From contig NZ_PJKB01000003.1 of assembly GCF_002884975.1 (NCBI RefSeq), forward strand, positions 1 to 64,000: DNA of 64,000 nt. Reading direction: 5' to 3'. A model generated the notes under the pieces. It was not told the origin of the DNA. It did not search any database and saw only the letters and a list, made by a program, of their open reading frames with translations. The number at the start of each line of letters is the position of its first letter. The first letter of the stretch is position 1. This document shows, piece by piece, positions 8,245 to 17,016 of the stretch. The translations under genes and the position numbers were made by a program. Source of the DNA: Akkermansia muciniphila (GTDB lineage: Bacteria > Verrucomicrobiota > Verrucomicrobiia > Verrucomicrobiales > Akkermansiaceae).

Positions 8245-8299
8245 GCCCTCTTACCTAGCACAACGTCCCCTGCATTTCCAGCCATGTTCTTCCACAAAT
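7913..8299 (-). repeat. direct repeat, intact copy (5' three quarters of rppH plus leader)
   Basis: About 387 bases that reappear at 10789-11156 in the same orientation with roughly 90% identity by eye. It covers codons ~1-110 of rppH and about 55 bases upstream of its start. The two copies bracket the alkylsulfatase gene. Confidence 0.8.
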
Positions 8300-8580
8300 T
8301 TGCTACAGACATGTAAAAATGACTCGGATACAGACACTTTATTCTCCCCTCCAAACAACTCCGGATGTAAACCACCACCCCTAAGCAGGATAAAACAAAA
8401 GACACCCTCCCTGATGAATGGAATTTCCTGTTACCCGCCCGGAAAACTCTGGTAATCAAACACTAACATGCTTCCATTTTCCGAACATTGTTCTTTAGCC
8501 GCAAGTCTATTTCCTGCAAGGTGAAAACTGGCTGACTGGCCGCTCTTTTACTTTTCACGTCCCGTTAATAAAAACTGATC
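8245..8580. other. divergent intergenic region between rppH and the sulfatase gene
   Basis: About 336 bases. The left ~55 bases belong to the duplicated rppH leader. The rest is moderately A+T-rich with no gene-like frame; the 77-codon frame at 8222-8455 has no homology I recognise. It should hold both divergent promoters, but I cannot point to a convincing -35/-10 pair. Confidence 0.5.
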
Positions 8581-10569
8581 ATGAAAACAAAAATCAATTA
8601 TTTCGCTGCCATGTTGCTGGCAATGTTCGCAGGGGGAGGCATAGGTGCCCAGGGCGCGGAGCAGCCCAAAAAGGCGACAAGCCATACTATTGAATACAAC
8701 CAAAAATTTCTCGGCGCTCATGGCCTGGACGAGAACGACAAGCAAGACTTTCAGGATGCTGAAAAGGGATTCATGGCAACCCTAAAGGACCCGAACATTA
8801 AAAACAAGGAGGGACGGACGGTCTTTGACATCTCTGCCTTCGACTTTACCAAGGACAAACCGGCTCCTGATACCGTGAACCCGAGTTTATGGCGCGTCTC
8901 CCAGCTTAATGCCAAAAGCGGGCTGTTCAAGGTCATGGACGGCATTTACCAAATTCGCGGGTTTGATCTTTCGAACATGACTATTATTGAAGGAAAGGAA
9001 GGCCTCATCATCATTGACCCCCTCATCTCGGAAGAAACCGCAAAAGCGGGGCTTGACCTCTACTATCGGGAAGTGGAACAGCCGGAGACGGGGAAACGTC
9101 CGGTCAAGGCAGTTGTATACACGCACTCCCATGTCGACCACTTTGGAGGGGTCAAGGGAGTAGCAACGGAGCAAGACGTCAAATCCGGTAAAACGCAGAT
9201 ACTGGCGCCGGAGGGATTCCTGAAAGAAGCCGTTTCCGAAAACGTCTATGCCGGCAATGCCATGGGGAGGCGCTCCACGTACATGTATGCGGCGCCCTTT
9301 AACAAGGGGCCGGAGGGTACCGTAGGCTCCGGCCTGGGAACCGCTAGCTCCAGCGGAACCATTACAGTCATTCCGCCTACTGATACAATCACCAAAACGG
9401 GTGAAACAAGAACGATAGACGGAGTGGAGATGGAATTCATGATGGCTCCCGGAACAGAAGCCCCTTCTGAAATGCTGATGTATCTCCCTCAATTCAAGGC
9501 GCTTTGCAGTGCGGAGGACGCGACCCATACCATGCATAACCTTTATACCCTGAGAGGAGCCAAGGTTCGGGACGCAAGCAACTGGTGGAAGGCTCTTGAT
9601 GAAGCCATTCAGCGTTATGGAGACAAAACGGAAGTCTTATTCGCACAGCACCACTGGCCGAGATGGGGGAAAGAACGCATCAGCCAGTTCCTGGCCAAGG
9701 AACGCAACGGCTACAAATACATGCACGACCGGACGTTGAACCTGATTAACAAAGGGTATACTCCTGTAGAAATTGCGGAAATGATCAAGCTGCCGCCGGA
9801 AATAGACAAGCAATGGTACTTCCGGGGCTATTACGGTACGCTGAACCACAACGCCAAAGCCATCTATCAACGGTACATGGGCTGGTATGACGGCAACCCG
9901 GCCAACCTGTATGCCCTGCCGCCCGTGGAAGCGGCCAGGCGCTATGTGGAACTGGCGGGAGGGGCCGACAAGATGATAGACAACGCCCAAAAGGCCTTTG
10001 ACAAGGGAGACTACCGCTGGACTGCCGAAGTATTAAAGCACGTGGTTTTTGCCGATCCCCAAAACAGCAAGGCAAGAAATCTGGCGTCGGACGCTCTTGA
10101 ACAGCTCGGCTACCAGGCGGAATCCGGCCCCTGGCGCAATGAATTTCTCGTCGGCGCCTACGAACTGAGAAACGGCCTGCTTCAGAACCCTCTGGATCTT
10201 GTATCCAGGGATATTCTGTCCAACCTCACGCCGAAAATGCTCTTTGACTACATGGGCATCAGTCTCAATGCCGAGAAATCCAAAGGGAAAAAGCTCGCTT
10301 TCAACTGGATAGACCAAAATGGAAAACCATACGGCTTCTGGGTTGAGGACGAAGTACTGATGTACCGCGAAGGAAAACCGGTCGATCATCCTGATGCAGT
10401 AATTACCGGAGACAAGCTCAACTTCACCCTTATTGCCATGCAGGCCATGCCCTTGAAGGAAGCCCTGGACAAGAGCATGATCAAGATCGAAGGCAATACG
10501 GACAAATTCAAGGAACTGATCGGATGCATGGACAAGTTCAATGGAAACTTCAACATCATAGAACCCTGA
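8581..10569 (+). CDS. secreted alkyl/aryl sulfatase (SdsA1/Bds1-type, MBL fold)
   Basis: A 662-residue zinc-dependent group III alkylsulfatase. Signal peptide residues 1-25 (ending GIGAQGAEQ). The metallo-beta-lactamase motif THSHVDH is at 181-187 (His182, His184, Asp186, His187). Family marks flank it: SGLFKVMDGIYQIRGFDLSNM before it, and AEDATHTMHNLYTLRGAKVRD and QHHWPRWG after it. An alpha-helical dimerisation domain follows (~400-535), then an SCP2-like C-terminal domain (~545-662). Known relatives hydrolyse primary or secondary alkyl sulfates such as SDS. In a mucin degrader a sulfated host or dietary ester is possible but is inference. A strong terminator follows. The gene is enclosed by the rppH direct repeats. 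Confidence 0.9.
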   Translation: MKTKINYFAAMLLAMFAGGGIGAQGAEQPKKATSHTIEYNQKFLGAHGLDENDKQDFQDAEKGFMATLKDPNIKNKEGRTVFDISAFDFTKDKPAPDTVNPSLWRVSQLNAKSGLFKVMDGIYQIRGFDLSNMTIIEGKEGLIIIDPLISEETAKAGLDLYYREVEQPETGKRPVKAVVYTHSHVDHFGGVKGVATEQDVKSGKTQILAPEGFLKEAVSENVYAGNAMGRRSTYMYAAPFNKGPEGTVGSGLGTASSSGTITVIPPTDTITKTGETRTIDGVEMEFMMAPGTEAPSEMLMYLPQFKALCSAEDATHTMHNLYTLRGAKVRDASNWWKALDEAIQRYGDKTEVLFAQHHWPRWGKERISQFLAKERNGYKYMHDRTLNLINKGYTPVEIAEMIKLPPEIDKQWYFRGYYGTLNHNAKAIYQRYMGWYDGNPANLYALPPVEAARRYVELAGGADKMIDNAQKAFDKGDYRWTAEVLKHVVFADPQNSKARNLASDALEQLGYQAESGPWRNEFLVGAYELRNGLLQNPLDLVSRDILSNLTPKMLFDYMGISLNAEKSKGKKLAFNWIDQNGKPYGFWVEDEVLMYREGKPVDHPDAVITGDKLNFTLIAMQAMPLKEALDKSMIKIEGNTDKFKELIGCMDKFNGNFNIIEP

Positions 10570-10586
10570 CCTTTCATTGTCTTTTT

Positions 10587-10627
10587 AAAAAACCGCTTTT
10601 CCCAGAATTAGGGAAAAGCGGTTTTTT
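10587..10627 (+). terminator. strong terminator after the sulfatase gene
   Basis: Perfect 17-base stem (AAAAAACCGCTTTTCCC and its complement) with a 7-base loop, ending in a T run. The A-rich left arm means it could work in both directions. Confidence 0.9.
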
Positions 10628-10788
10628 GTGTATGTTCCAGAACAGGGTAAAACACGCTCTTCTGCGTTTTAGTTCCAGCTCGCCAGGACGTAGATACTCC
10701 TTTCTTGCACTTCAAGCAACCTATTTCAACCTAACTCGTTTAAAACTCACCTCCTATAGACGTAAAATCCCAATAGCCCAAACTTGAT

Positions 10789-11103
10789 TCCGGAGCATCC
10801 GCATGCAGCCGGCACAGGAAATACTCCTGCTCCTGCCCCACAAAAGGCTGCTGCCGCTTCTCGCGGACGTAATTAATCGTAATGGTACCCGCCCCGGGAC
10901 TCCACAACATCATACTAGGACGGCAGGAACTCCGCTTCCTCCCGGACTTCCCGCTTCACGGCCTCCAGAGCCGTCTCCCTTGGATCAATCCCCCCCTGGG
11001 GAAACTGCCAGGCCCCTTTTTGCCTGGAACGTTCGCAAACCAGCAGCTTTCCGTCCTCCCAGACCAACAGCCCCGCCACATTGGGACGATACACTCTTTC
11101 CAT
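10789..11103 (-). pseudogene. truncated, frameshifted rppH copy
   Basis: Starts at 11103 with MERVYRPNVAGLLV and reads into the Nudix box, but a CAG-to-TAG change (near 10916) stops it after FLPS at codon 62. A 17-base deletion further on would also shift the frame. The box itself has lost residues seen in the intact gene: the last part reads REEAEF in place of REEVGF, removing the conserved Gly. No coding sequence corresponding to the last ~45 residues of rppH is present. Non-functional by these three signs. Confidence 0.8.
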
Positions 11104-11156
11104 GCCTTCTTACCTAACACAGCATCCCCGGCATTTCCAGCCATGTTTCACAAAGT
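10789..11156 (-). repeat. direct repeat, decayed copy of the rppH segment
   Basis: Second copy of the 7913-8299 repeat, ~368 bases long. Relative to the intact copy it lacks 17 bases near 10873, between two TAAT-type short repeats (intact GTAAT...ATAATCG became GTAATTAATCG). It also shows scattered substitutions, mostly transitions. Confidence 0.8.
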
Positions 11157-11237
11157 TAAGCATTCCCGCCAACAAGAAAAGCATCTAAAACTCATTAGAA
11201 TGGATGGTGAAGAAATTATGAAAAATACGAACATTCT

Positions 11238-12034
11238 TTAAATCAGTCCATTTTTTACTTTAAAAGGAAGCTCATCCATGTCATACACTTTAACGCCTTT
11301 CACGGCCAAAAGGAAAGGTGAGTGGGTGGATATAGTAAACTGGCACTTGTAGAACCTGTAGAAATCTTCCAAAAAGCACGCCAACTTCTGTTGATTCTCC
11401 GCGGACAGGCTGTTCTCCGGTTCATCCAGTAAATACAAGGAATCCTCCGTAATCTTGTGGGAAAAATAATTAAGAGCGGTCTCTCCAGAGACAACCCATG
11501 AATATTATCGTTCAACTTACTGGGGACATACTGCGACTTGCTTACCTTCTTGCAAAGATTATTCTCTCTCAACTGTTCAAAATCCTCCAGAGAATTAAGC
11601 CGAAACTTTTTCTCCTGTTATCTGAATAACGTTCAAAAAGCACCTCTCTAGTATTATCAATTTCTCCGTTAATCTTGCGAACACTCAGGATATGAGCAAA
11701 AATATCGTCACTCGTGATAATACGGCTCTTGCCGGACAGGGAAGCCTTCAATTCATAATCGCAATAATCCAGATAGTCCCCCAGGAAACTAGTTTTATTG
11801 AAAAGGGACTCACATCTGAGACGAAGCTTTTCAGCAATGATATTCAAAATCGTTGTTTTCCCGCAACCATTGCCACCATAAAGAATGGTAAAGGGGGAAA
11901 ATTCGATTTCCTAAACCCTTTTCAGGTAGAACCTTGAAAGGATAACAAGTGTTGAAACACGTCAATTTGATACTATCAAGATAAGACTCTCCTTCGCAAC
12001 GGGTTGGAAACGAAAATGAACTTAGATACAGCAT
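11238..12034 (-). pseudogene. ABC/AAA-type ATPase pseudogene with several frameshifts
   Basis: Reading across frames on the minus strand rebuilds one small ATPase of ~240 residues. It begins near 12034 (MLYLSSFSF). The Walker A GGNGCGKTT (about 11860-11885) is in a different frame from the N-terminus; one extra base near 11910 explains this. A middle part (DYLDYCDYELKASL to LFERYSDNRRK) follows. A signature-like SGET is split by another frameshift near 11488. The C-terminus, again shifted, keeps Walker B LLDEPENSLS, a switch-type STHSPFLL, and ends GLI at 11238. At least three frameshifts make it dead. Members of this family occur alone or in defence and retron-like operons. It sits in the same A+T-rich island as the NACHT gene. 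Confidence 0.8.
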
Positions 12035-12526
12035 CGCATTCCTATATATGCAAAAGAGATTTCCTGTCAAACCGGTTTCCAGCAAGAAACATCCTATTCC
12101 TGTCTGATCTCAACAATATATAGAGACTCCCATATGAAGGGGATATTTCTCTAAATGCTTCAAAGATGTTTTTCCAAAAAATGATTTTTTTATAAATTAG
12201 GGAATAGATGAAACGGAAAAAGAGGAAAGTTCATCTAGACATTTGTAAGGCAAAAATAATGTTAACAGTAATTTTTTAGATTTACGTAGGGCAATATCTA
12301 TTATTCCTCAAGAATCCTTACAAATGATTCTGGCAATATTCAAAATAAACAACTCCCCATGCCAAGAATAACAGCGCACAATTGAGCGGAAACTCAACAC
12401 AATTCCTCCATGAAGGTTTTGTACGAAGGCATTTTCTATAAAAATAATTGGAATTAATTAATAATACGCTTTTCGTAGAACTGAGTCGCTAAGAAGATTA
12501 ACTATAATATAAAAATAAATGTAATT
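12035..12526. other. A+T-rich gap in the accessory island
   Basis: About 490 bases, strongly A+T-rich, between the ATPase pseudogene and the 3' end of the NACHT gene. I see no gene-like frame and no clear hairpin terminator. It may hold the promoter of the now broken ATPase. Confidence 0.5.
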
Positions 12527-14302
12527 TTATTCAATCGTTTCTATAAAAAAACTATCTCCATCTCTTTGGCTTATTATCTCATTTTTTAATTTTAAAATAT
12601 CTGATTCTATATCAGTCAAAAACTTTTTGAAAAAACTGATTAAGTATTTACTAGCAACTTCTTCAATCACCTTTTCTTGCTCCTTCTTAGATTTAAAATA
12701 TCTACCTTTAATTTCTTTATCATTTACATATCTACAACACTTTTCATATATTCTAGATATTTTGTCTGTCGAAAATGCCTGAGAAAAAGATCCATAAAAT
12801 AATTTTGTATCAAAAAACATATCATTAATATCCAATAATGACATGTTATTAATATCAATAATTTTAGATTTAATATTTTCCAAAAACGGAATTAAACAAT
12901 AATCAAAAAGAGCAATTCTATCCATTTCTAAGAGAAGTACACATATATTTCCTATTTCTCTTGATCTAACAATCCCTCTCCCAGAAATCGACTTTAATAA
13001 TCTACCATAACATTTATTCTTTAATGATTCAGATAATTGTGTCATATAGAGCGCACAAAAATATTCTTGAAGTGACCTATGGGGAAATGTATATTCTACT
13101 CCATCTTTTGTTAAAACATTGATGGCAATTGTTAAGTCATTTATTACTTTATCATTTTCAAAAATTATTCCTTTAAATTTTCCCTTTATTGAGTTTAGCT
13201 TATCTTCTAATTCTGTTTGTGTAAACGAGAATTTTTCTTCAAAATAAGATACAAATGAAAAAATTTTCAAAATATAGATAAATTCATCTTTTCCTAAGCC
13301 ACTTTGTTTTTCTCTAACGTATGCCATTTTAGAAATGCTATCATGGTAGGAATACAAAGCTTCAAATACTTGTCTATAAAACTCACTCCTTTTCTCTGGT
13401 ATATTTGAATAAGATTGAAAAGTTAAAATATACATTGAAAGTAGCAATGGATTGCTTAAAAATGATTTATATGATTTATTTTCATCATTATGTACGGATT
13501 CAATTATTTTATCAACCAATTCTTTTTCACTAATTTGTTTCTTTATAAATTCGTCAATATCTTTATCATCTAATTTGCAAACTTCATAAACTTTAAATTT
13601 GGATAATCCTTCAATTTCAGTAAACGGTCTAGATGTTATGATATAAGAATTTAGTTTATATTTTTTAGATATATCATCTATCTCTTTCGTAATTATATCT
13701 TTTTTCATTGACGATATTTCGTCATATCCATCAAAAAACATTACGAAAATACCTTTTTTCAATAACTTTTCTATTATTTCATCATTTTTTGAAATATTCT
13801 CTGATTTAAATATTTCATTTTTAATATATGTCATTATAATATTTTTACCATTTGCATCATAATTATTGATATATCTCAATTCTATTTTTAATGGAATCTT
13901 ATATTTTGATACTATTGAATCCATAAATAAATGCTTTAAAATGGTGCTTTTCCCACAGCCGGCCTGCCCTACTATTATTAATTTATCTATTTTCTCAAAT
14001 AATTTTTCAATATAACGAGTTGATTCCTTATCACGAAAAGAAGATTTTTGATATAAATACGAACATGGTTTTATGAATAATGGCTGATATATTTCATAAA
14101 AATCAACAGGTTCGGATCTATGTATTAATGTCTTTGTTTTGCTATTTTTTTCATATTCATTTAACAAATAATTATATATAGTATCTGATAAAATAAATTT
14201 TACGTGTTCAATCATCTTATCTAATGTTTTTCCCACCCCTGTGGTGAGTTTTTCTCCTAAGATGCCTTTTATGAGTTGTGTAATTTCTTTCTCTTGTTCC
14301 AT
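12527..14302 (-). CDS. NACHT-domain NTPase (bacterial NLR-like), candidate antiphage protein
   Basis: A 591-residue STAND NTPase. Residues 1-100 form a helical N-terminal region ending with PVDFYEIYQPLFI, a segment usual just before bacterial NACHT modules. Walker A GQAGCGKST is at 112-120. Walker B with the extended NACHT acid patch is FFDGYDEI at 189-196 (Asp191, Asp194, Glu195), and the sensor arginine is in IITSRP (221-226). The NACHT helical module ends in FPHRSLQEYFCALYM (406-420). About 170 further helical residues follow with no leucine-rich or TPR repeats, so any sensing must use this short C-terminal region. Bacterial NACHT proteins include proven antiphage defence genes; this role is inferred here. 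Codon usage is very A+T-rich, unlike the neighbours, indicating horizontal acquisition. It appears intact and alone, next to a dead ATPase. Confidence 0.88.
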   Translation of the reverse strand: MEQEKEITQLIKGILGEKLTTGVGKTLDKMIEHVKFILSDTIYNYLLNEYEKNSKTKTLIHRSEPVDFYEIYQPLFIKPCSYLYQKSSFRDKESTRYIEKLFEKIDKLIIVGQAGCGKSTILKHLFMDSIVSKYKIPLKIELRYINNYDANGKNIIMTYIKNEIFKSENISKNDEIIEKLLKKGIFVMFFDGYDEISSMKKDIITKEIDDISKKYKLNSYIITSRPFTEIEGLSKFKVYEVCKLDDKDIDEFIKKQISEKELVDKIIESVHNDENKSYKSFLSNPLLLSMYILTFQSYSNIPEKRSEFYRQVFEALYSYHDSISKMAYVREKQSGLGKDEFIYILKIFSFVSYFEEKFSFTQTELEDKLNSIKGKFKGIIFENDKVINDLTIAINVLTKDGVEYTFPHRSLQEYFCALYMTQLSESLKNKCYGRLLKSISGRGIVRSREIGNICVLLLEMDRIALFDYCLIPFLENIKSKIIDINNMSLLDINDMFFDTKLFYGSFSQAFSTDKISRIYEKCCRYVNDKEIKGRYFKSKKEQEKVIEEVASKYLISFFKKFLTDIESDILKLKNEIISQRDGDSFFIETIE

Positions 14303-14589
14303 ATGTTTTTATATTATCAAATACAGAGTTCAAATATCAATGCTATATTTCCAGTTTCCCCCATTTCTTCCTCGTGCTCCTAAAAACAACACACTTATTA
14401 CAAACATGTTGAACCAAAAATCAATAACGAAACCCTTCCTACAAAGGATTCATATGACAGAAAATAAGAAAAACTTATTATATCTCCAAAATCAAAGAAG
14501 CATTAATCCATATGGAATGACGTAGGACGTAAGAAGCATCCCAGTAGATTTTCCTTCACACAGACTGATGGCTGATATTAAATAGGGCT

Positions 14590-15111
14590 ATGAAATGTTT
14601 TCTCCTTTCCGCTGTAGCACTCTGTATTTGTGCTACGGCTCCCCTTTCCGCCCAGTCCAAGACGGGGGCTCCTGCTCAGTCTACGGATGATTACAATCAG
14701 AGCCAGTTCTGGATCGGCAATTTTCCGGAGGGGCAGTATGTGGTGCATCTCAGCCGGATTGTGGCGGTGGCGCAGCACAAGTACATTCTGGACAATGCGT
14801 GCATGGTGTATGAGGTGACGCTGGTCACCATGGGGAATACGCCCACCAAGTTTTATTATCTGGAGACGCTGGGGCAGAATTCCGGCATCAATGCCATTAA
14901 GAATGTGACCGACCGGGCAAAGGAACTCGGTTCCGGAGCCGTCAACCGGGCGACGGGAGGAAGCATTGATCCGGATACTACCGTCGCCAAGGCTTACCCG
15001 AACACGAATACCGTCGAGTTCCGCGTAGCCACTCTGGAACAACTCAACAAGATGTACGCCTCCCTGCTCAAGGCATGGCAGGACGGGAAAGGGAGGACCT
15101 TCAAGCCTTGA
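14590..15111 (+). CDS. secreted protein of unknown function
   Basis: A 173-residue protein with a clear signal peptide (MKCFLLSAVALCICATAPLSA, cut near residue 21) and an extracytoplasmic body. I recognise no family. Its base composition is like the core genome, so it marks the right border of the A+T-rich island. Visible features are the motif QYVVHLSRIVAVAQHKYILDN (49-69), an acceptable beta-rich core and a tail with no anchor. A large hairpin follows. Confidence 0.65.
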   Translation: MKCFLLSAVALCICATAPLSAQSKTGAPAQSTDDYNQSQFWIGNFPEGQYVVHLSRIVAVAQHKYILDNACMVYEVTLVTMGNTPTKFYYLETLGQNSGINAIKNVTDRAKELGSGAVNRATGGSIDPDTTVAKAYPNTNTVEFRVATLEQLNKMYASLLKAWQDGKGRTFKP

Positions 15112-15115
15112 AGGT

Positions 15116-15206
15116 AGTGATGAGAGTTTAGAGAGTAGTGATTAGATTTAAAATTCGCGGACTGCAAGTCCGGATTTTTTACACTAAACTCTAATCTCTC
15201 ATCACT
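15116..15206. terminator. bidirectional terminator with nested inverted repeats
   Basis: Outer arms 15116-15133 and 15189-15206 are near-perfect inverse complements (AGTGATGAGAGTTTAGAG and its partner, one mismatch). Inside is a tight hairpin CGGACT-GCA-AGTCCG (15158-15172) followed by ATTTTTT. It lies between the 3' ends of the convergent secreted-protein gene and ruvC, so it can serve both. Confidence 0.7.
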
Positions 15207-15207
15207 G

Positions 15208-15711
15208 TTAAATGTATTTCCTCTCCATCATGTGGGCCTTCAAAGGATCCGCGGCGAAGAGGTGGGTGAGGCCGATCGCCAGGGCGTCCGCGGCATCGGA
15301 TTCCGGCGTTTCTCGAAGTTCCAGCAGAGCGCGCACCATGAAGGCGACCTGCGCTTTTTGAGCGGCCCCCCGCCCCACGACGGAGAGTTTCACGCTTTTG
15401 GGAGAGTATTCCATGATCCGCAGCCCGGCTTCCGCCGCGGCGATGACCACCGCCGCCTTGGCCGCCCCCATCGTGATGGCCGTCTGGTGGGATTGGACGT
15501 AGATGATGCGTTCCACCGCCATTTCATCCGGCTCCCATTTATCAATGAGGTTGCCCAGGTGCTGCTTGATGGCAAGCAGGCAGCCGGATTGGGACACGCT
15601 GCGCGGAATGGAGAGCGTGCCGTAGTCCAGCGCACACGCCCGGCGGTGGTCGCCCTCCACCACGGCATAGCCCGTGTTGCGGATGGCCGGGTCTATGGCA
15701 AGGATGCGCAT
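15208..15711 (-). CDS. ruvC: Holliday junction resolvase RuvC
   Basis: A 167-residue RNase H-fold endonuclease that resolves four-way junctions with RuvAB. The acidic catalytic residues are visible: Asp7 in AIDPAIRNTGYAV, Glu67 in AVERIIYVQ, and Asp139/Asp142 in SDAADALAIGLTH. Length is close to the usual 170. The loop after Glu67 reads IIYVQSHQTAITMGAAKA where many RuvC have FF..N..SA..LGQARG, a moderately unusual variant. It lies 39 bases after the helicase gene and is probably the last gene of a minus-strand run. ruvA/ruvB are not in the window. Confidence 0.93.
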   Translation of the reverse strand: MRILAIDPAIRNTGYAVVEGDHRRACALDYGTLSIPRSVSQSGCLLAIKQHLGNLIDKWEPDEMAVERIIYVQSHQTAITMGAAKAAVVIAAAEAGLRIMEYSPKSVKLSVVGRGAAQKAQVAFMVRALLELRETPESDAADALAIGLTHLFAADPLKAHMMERKYI

Positions 15712-15750
15712 GGGATGATTGTCATTCCCGCATGGAGAACCGCCGCGCTT

Positions 15751-16953
15751 TTAGCGCCTGCGGCGCTTGGGTCCGACGGGTTTGGACTTGCGGACGGATT
15801 TAACGGGCTTGTCTTCCAGCAGGGCGGTGTACGTGTAGTCAAAGCCGTCCAGCTTTTTGCGTTCAATGGGTTTCCCGATGAAGTTTTCCACAGCCGTGGC
15901 AAAGTCCACTTCATCCGCCGTCATGATGGTGAAGGCGTCACCCGTAGCTTCGGCACGGCCGGTACGGCCGATGCGGTGCACGTAGTCTTCCGCATTTTCC
16001 GGAACGCGGTAGTTGATGACGTGGGTCACGCCGCTGATGTCAATGCCGCGCGCCGCGACGTCCGTAGCCACCAGGATGTCATATTTGCCGCCCTTGAAGC
16101 CTTTGAGGGCTTCCATGCGTTCCTTCTGGGGAATGTCGGAGTGCATGACAGCCACTTCTCCGCGGTAGCCGTTGGTTTTCAGCATGCCGCATACGGAGTC
16201 CGCTTCCTTGCGGGTGCGGGTGAAGATCATGACGGAATGGAAGTCCGTTCCCTTGAGGAGGCCCAGCAGCAGTTCGTCCCGCTGGTCCAGGGCCACCGGA
16301 TAGATGGCGTGGTTGATGGTGGCGGCCACTTCGCGGCGTGCGATGGCCACTTCAGCCGGGTCCGTGAGGCACCATTTGGCAAATCCGGCGATGACCGGAG
16401 GCATGGTGGCGGAGAAGAAGAGGGTCTGCCTGCCTTCCCACGGGCAGAGGTTGATGATTTTACGGACAATAGGGAGGAAGCCCATGTCCAGCATGCGGTC
16501 CACTTCATCCAGCACCAGGGCCTTGACTTCTCCGAAGCGCATGGTGCCGCGGTAGAAGTGGTCCACCAGGCGTCCGGGTGTAGCCACCACGATGTCCGCC
16601 CCGTTTTTCAGGTCTTCCGTCTGCTTCCCGTAACCCACGCCGCCATACAGCAAGGCCACTTTCAGCCCGGTGAATTCACCGTATTCCGCAAAGGCTTCCG
16701 CCACCTGGTCCGCCAGTTCGCGGGTAGGTTCCAGCACCAGAATCTGGGGCTGCCCCATGGGCTTCAGCTTGGTCAGCAGGGGGAGCGCAAAGGCGGCGGT
16801 TTTTCCCGTCCCCGTCTGGGAGGCCCCAATGAGGTCCCGGCCTTCCAGAATGAGGGGAATGGCCTGCTCCTGAATGGGGGTGGGATGTTCATAACCGCAT
16901 TTCTCCACCGCCTTCAAGACGGGTTCCGATAAACCTAATTCTGAAAATAACAT
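15751..16953 (-). CDS. DEAD-box ATP-dependent RNA helicase (RhlE-like)
   Basis: A 400-residue superfamily II RNA helicase. The Q motif (HPTPIQEQAIP) is near 24-33, motif I ASQTGTGKT at 44-52, PTREL at 76-80, TPGR near 125-128, motif II reads DEVD (149-152) instead of DEAD, SAT at 181-183, and the C-terminal domain has VATDVAARGIDI and HRIGRTGRA. The tail ends in a basic KPVGPKRRRR. Expected to unwind short RNA duplexes in ribosome assembly or mRNA decay. The Val in motif II is a mild change also seen in some active helicases. Confidence 0.93.
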   Translation of the reverse strand: MLFSELGLSEPVLKAVEKCGYEHPTPIQEQAIPLILEGRDLIGASQTGTGKTAAFALPLLTKLKPMGQPQILVLEPTRELADQVAEAFAEYGEFTGLKVALLYGGVGYGKQTEDLKNGADIVVATPGRLVDHFYRGTMRFGEVKALVLDEVDRMLDMGFLPIVRKIINLCPWEGRQTLFFSATMPPVIAGFAKWCLTDPAEVAIARREVAATINHAIYPVALDQRDELLLGLLKGTDFHSVMIFTRTRKEADSVCGMLKTNGYRGEVAVMHSDIPQKERMEALKGFKGGKYDILVATDVAARGIDISGVTHVINYRVPENAEDYVHRIGRTGRAEATGDAFTIMTADEVDFATAVENFIGKPIERKKLDGFDYTYTALLEDKPVKSVRKSKPVGPKRRRR

Positions 16954-17016
16954 TGATCTTGTATGCTTGCTAAAAAATAAAGCACGACCACCGCGCGACG
17001 GGCGCAGAAGCCGTGG

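Noticed and set aside
15232-16932. 566-codon plus frame over ruvC and the helicase
   Set aside because: Shadow of the minus-strand genes, both of which carry all catalytic motifs.
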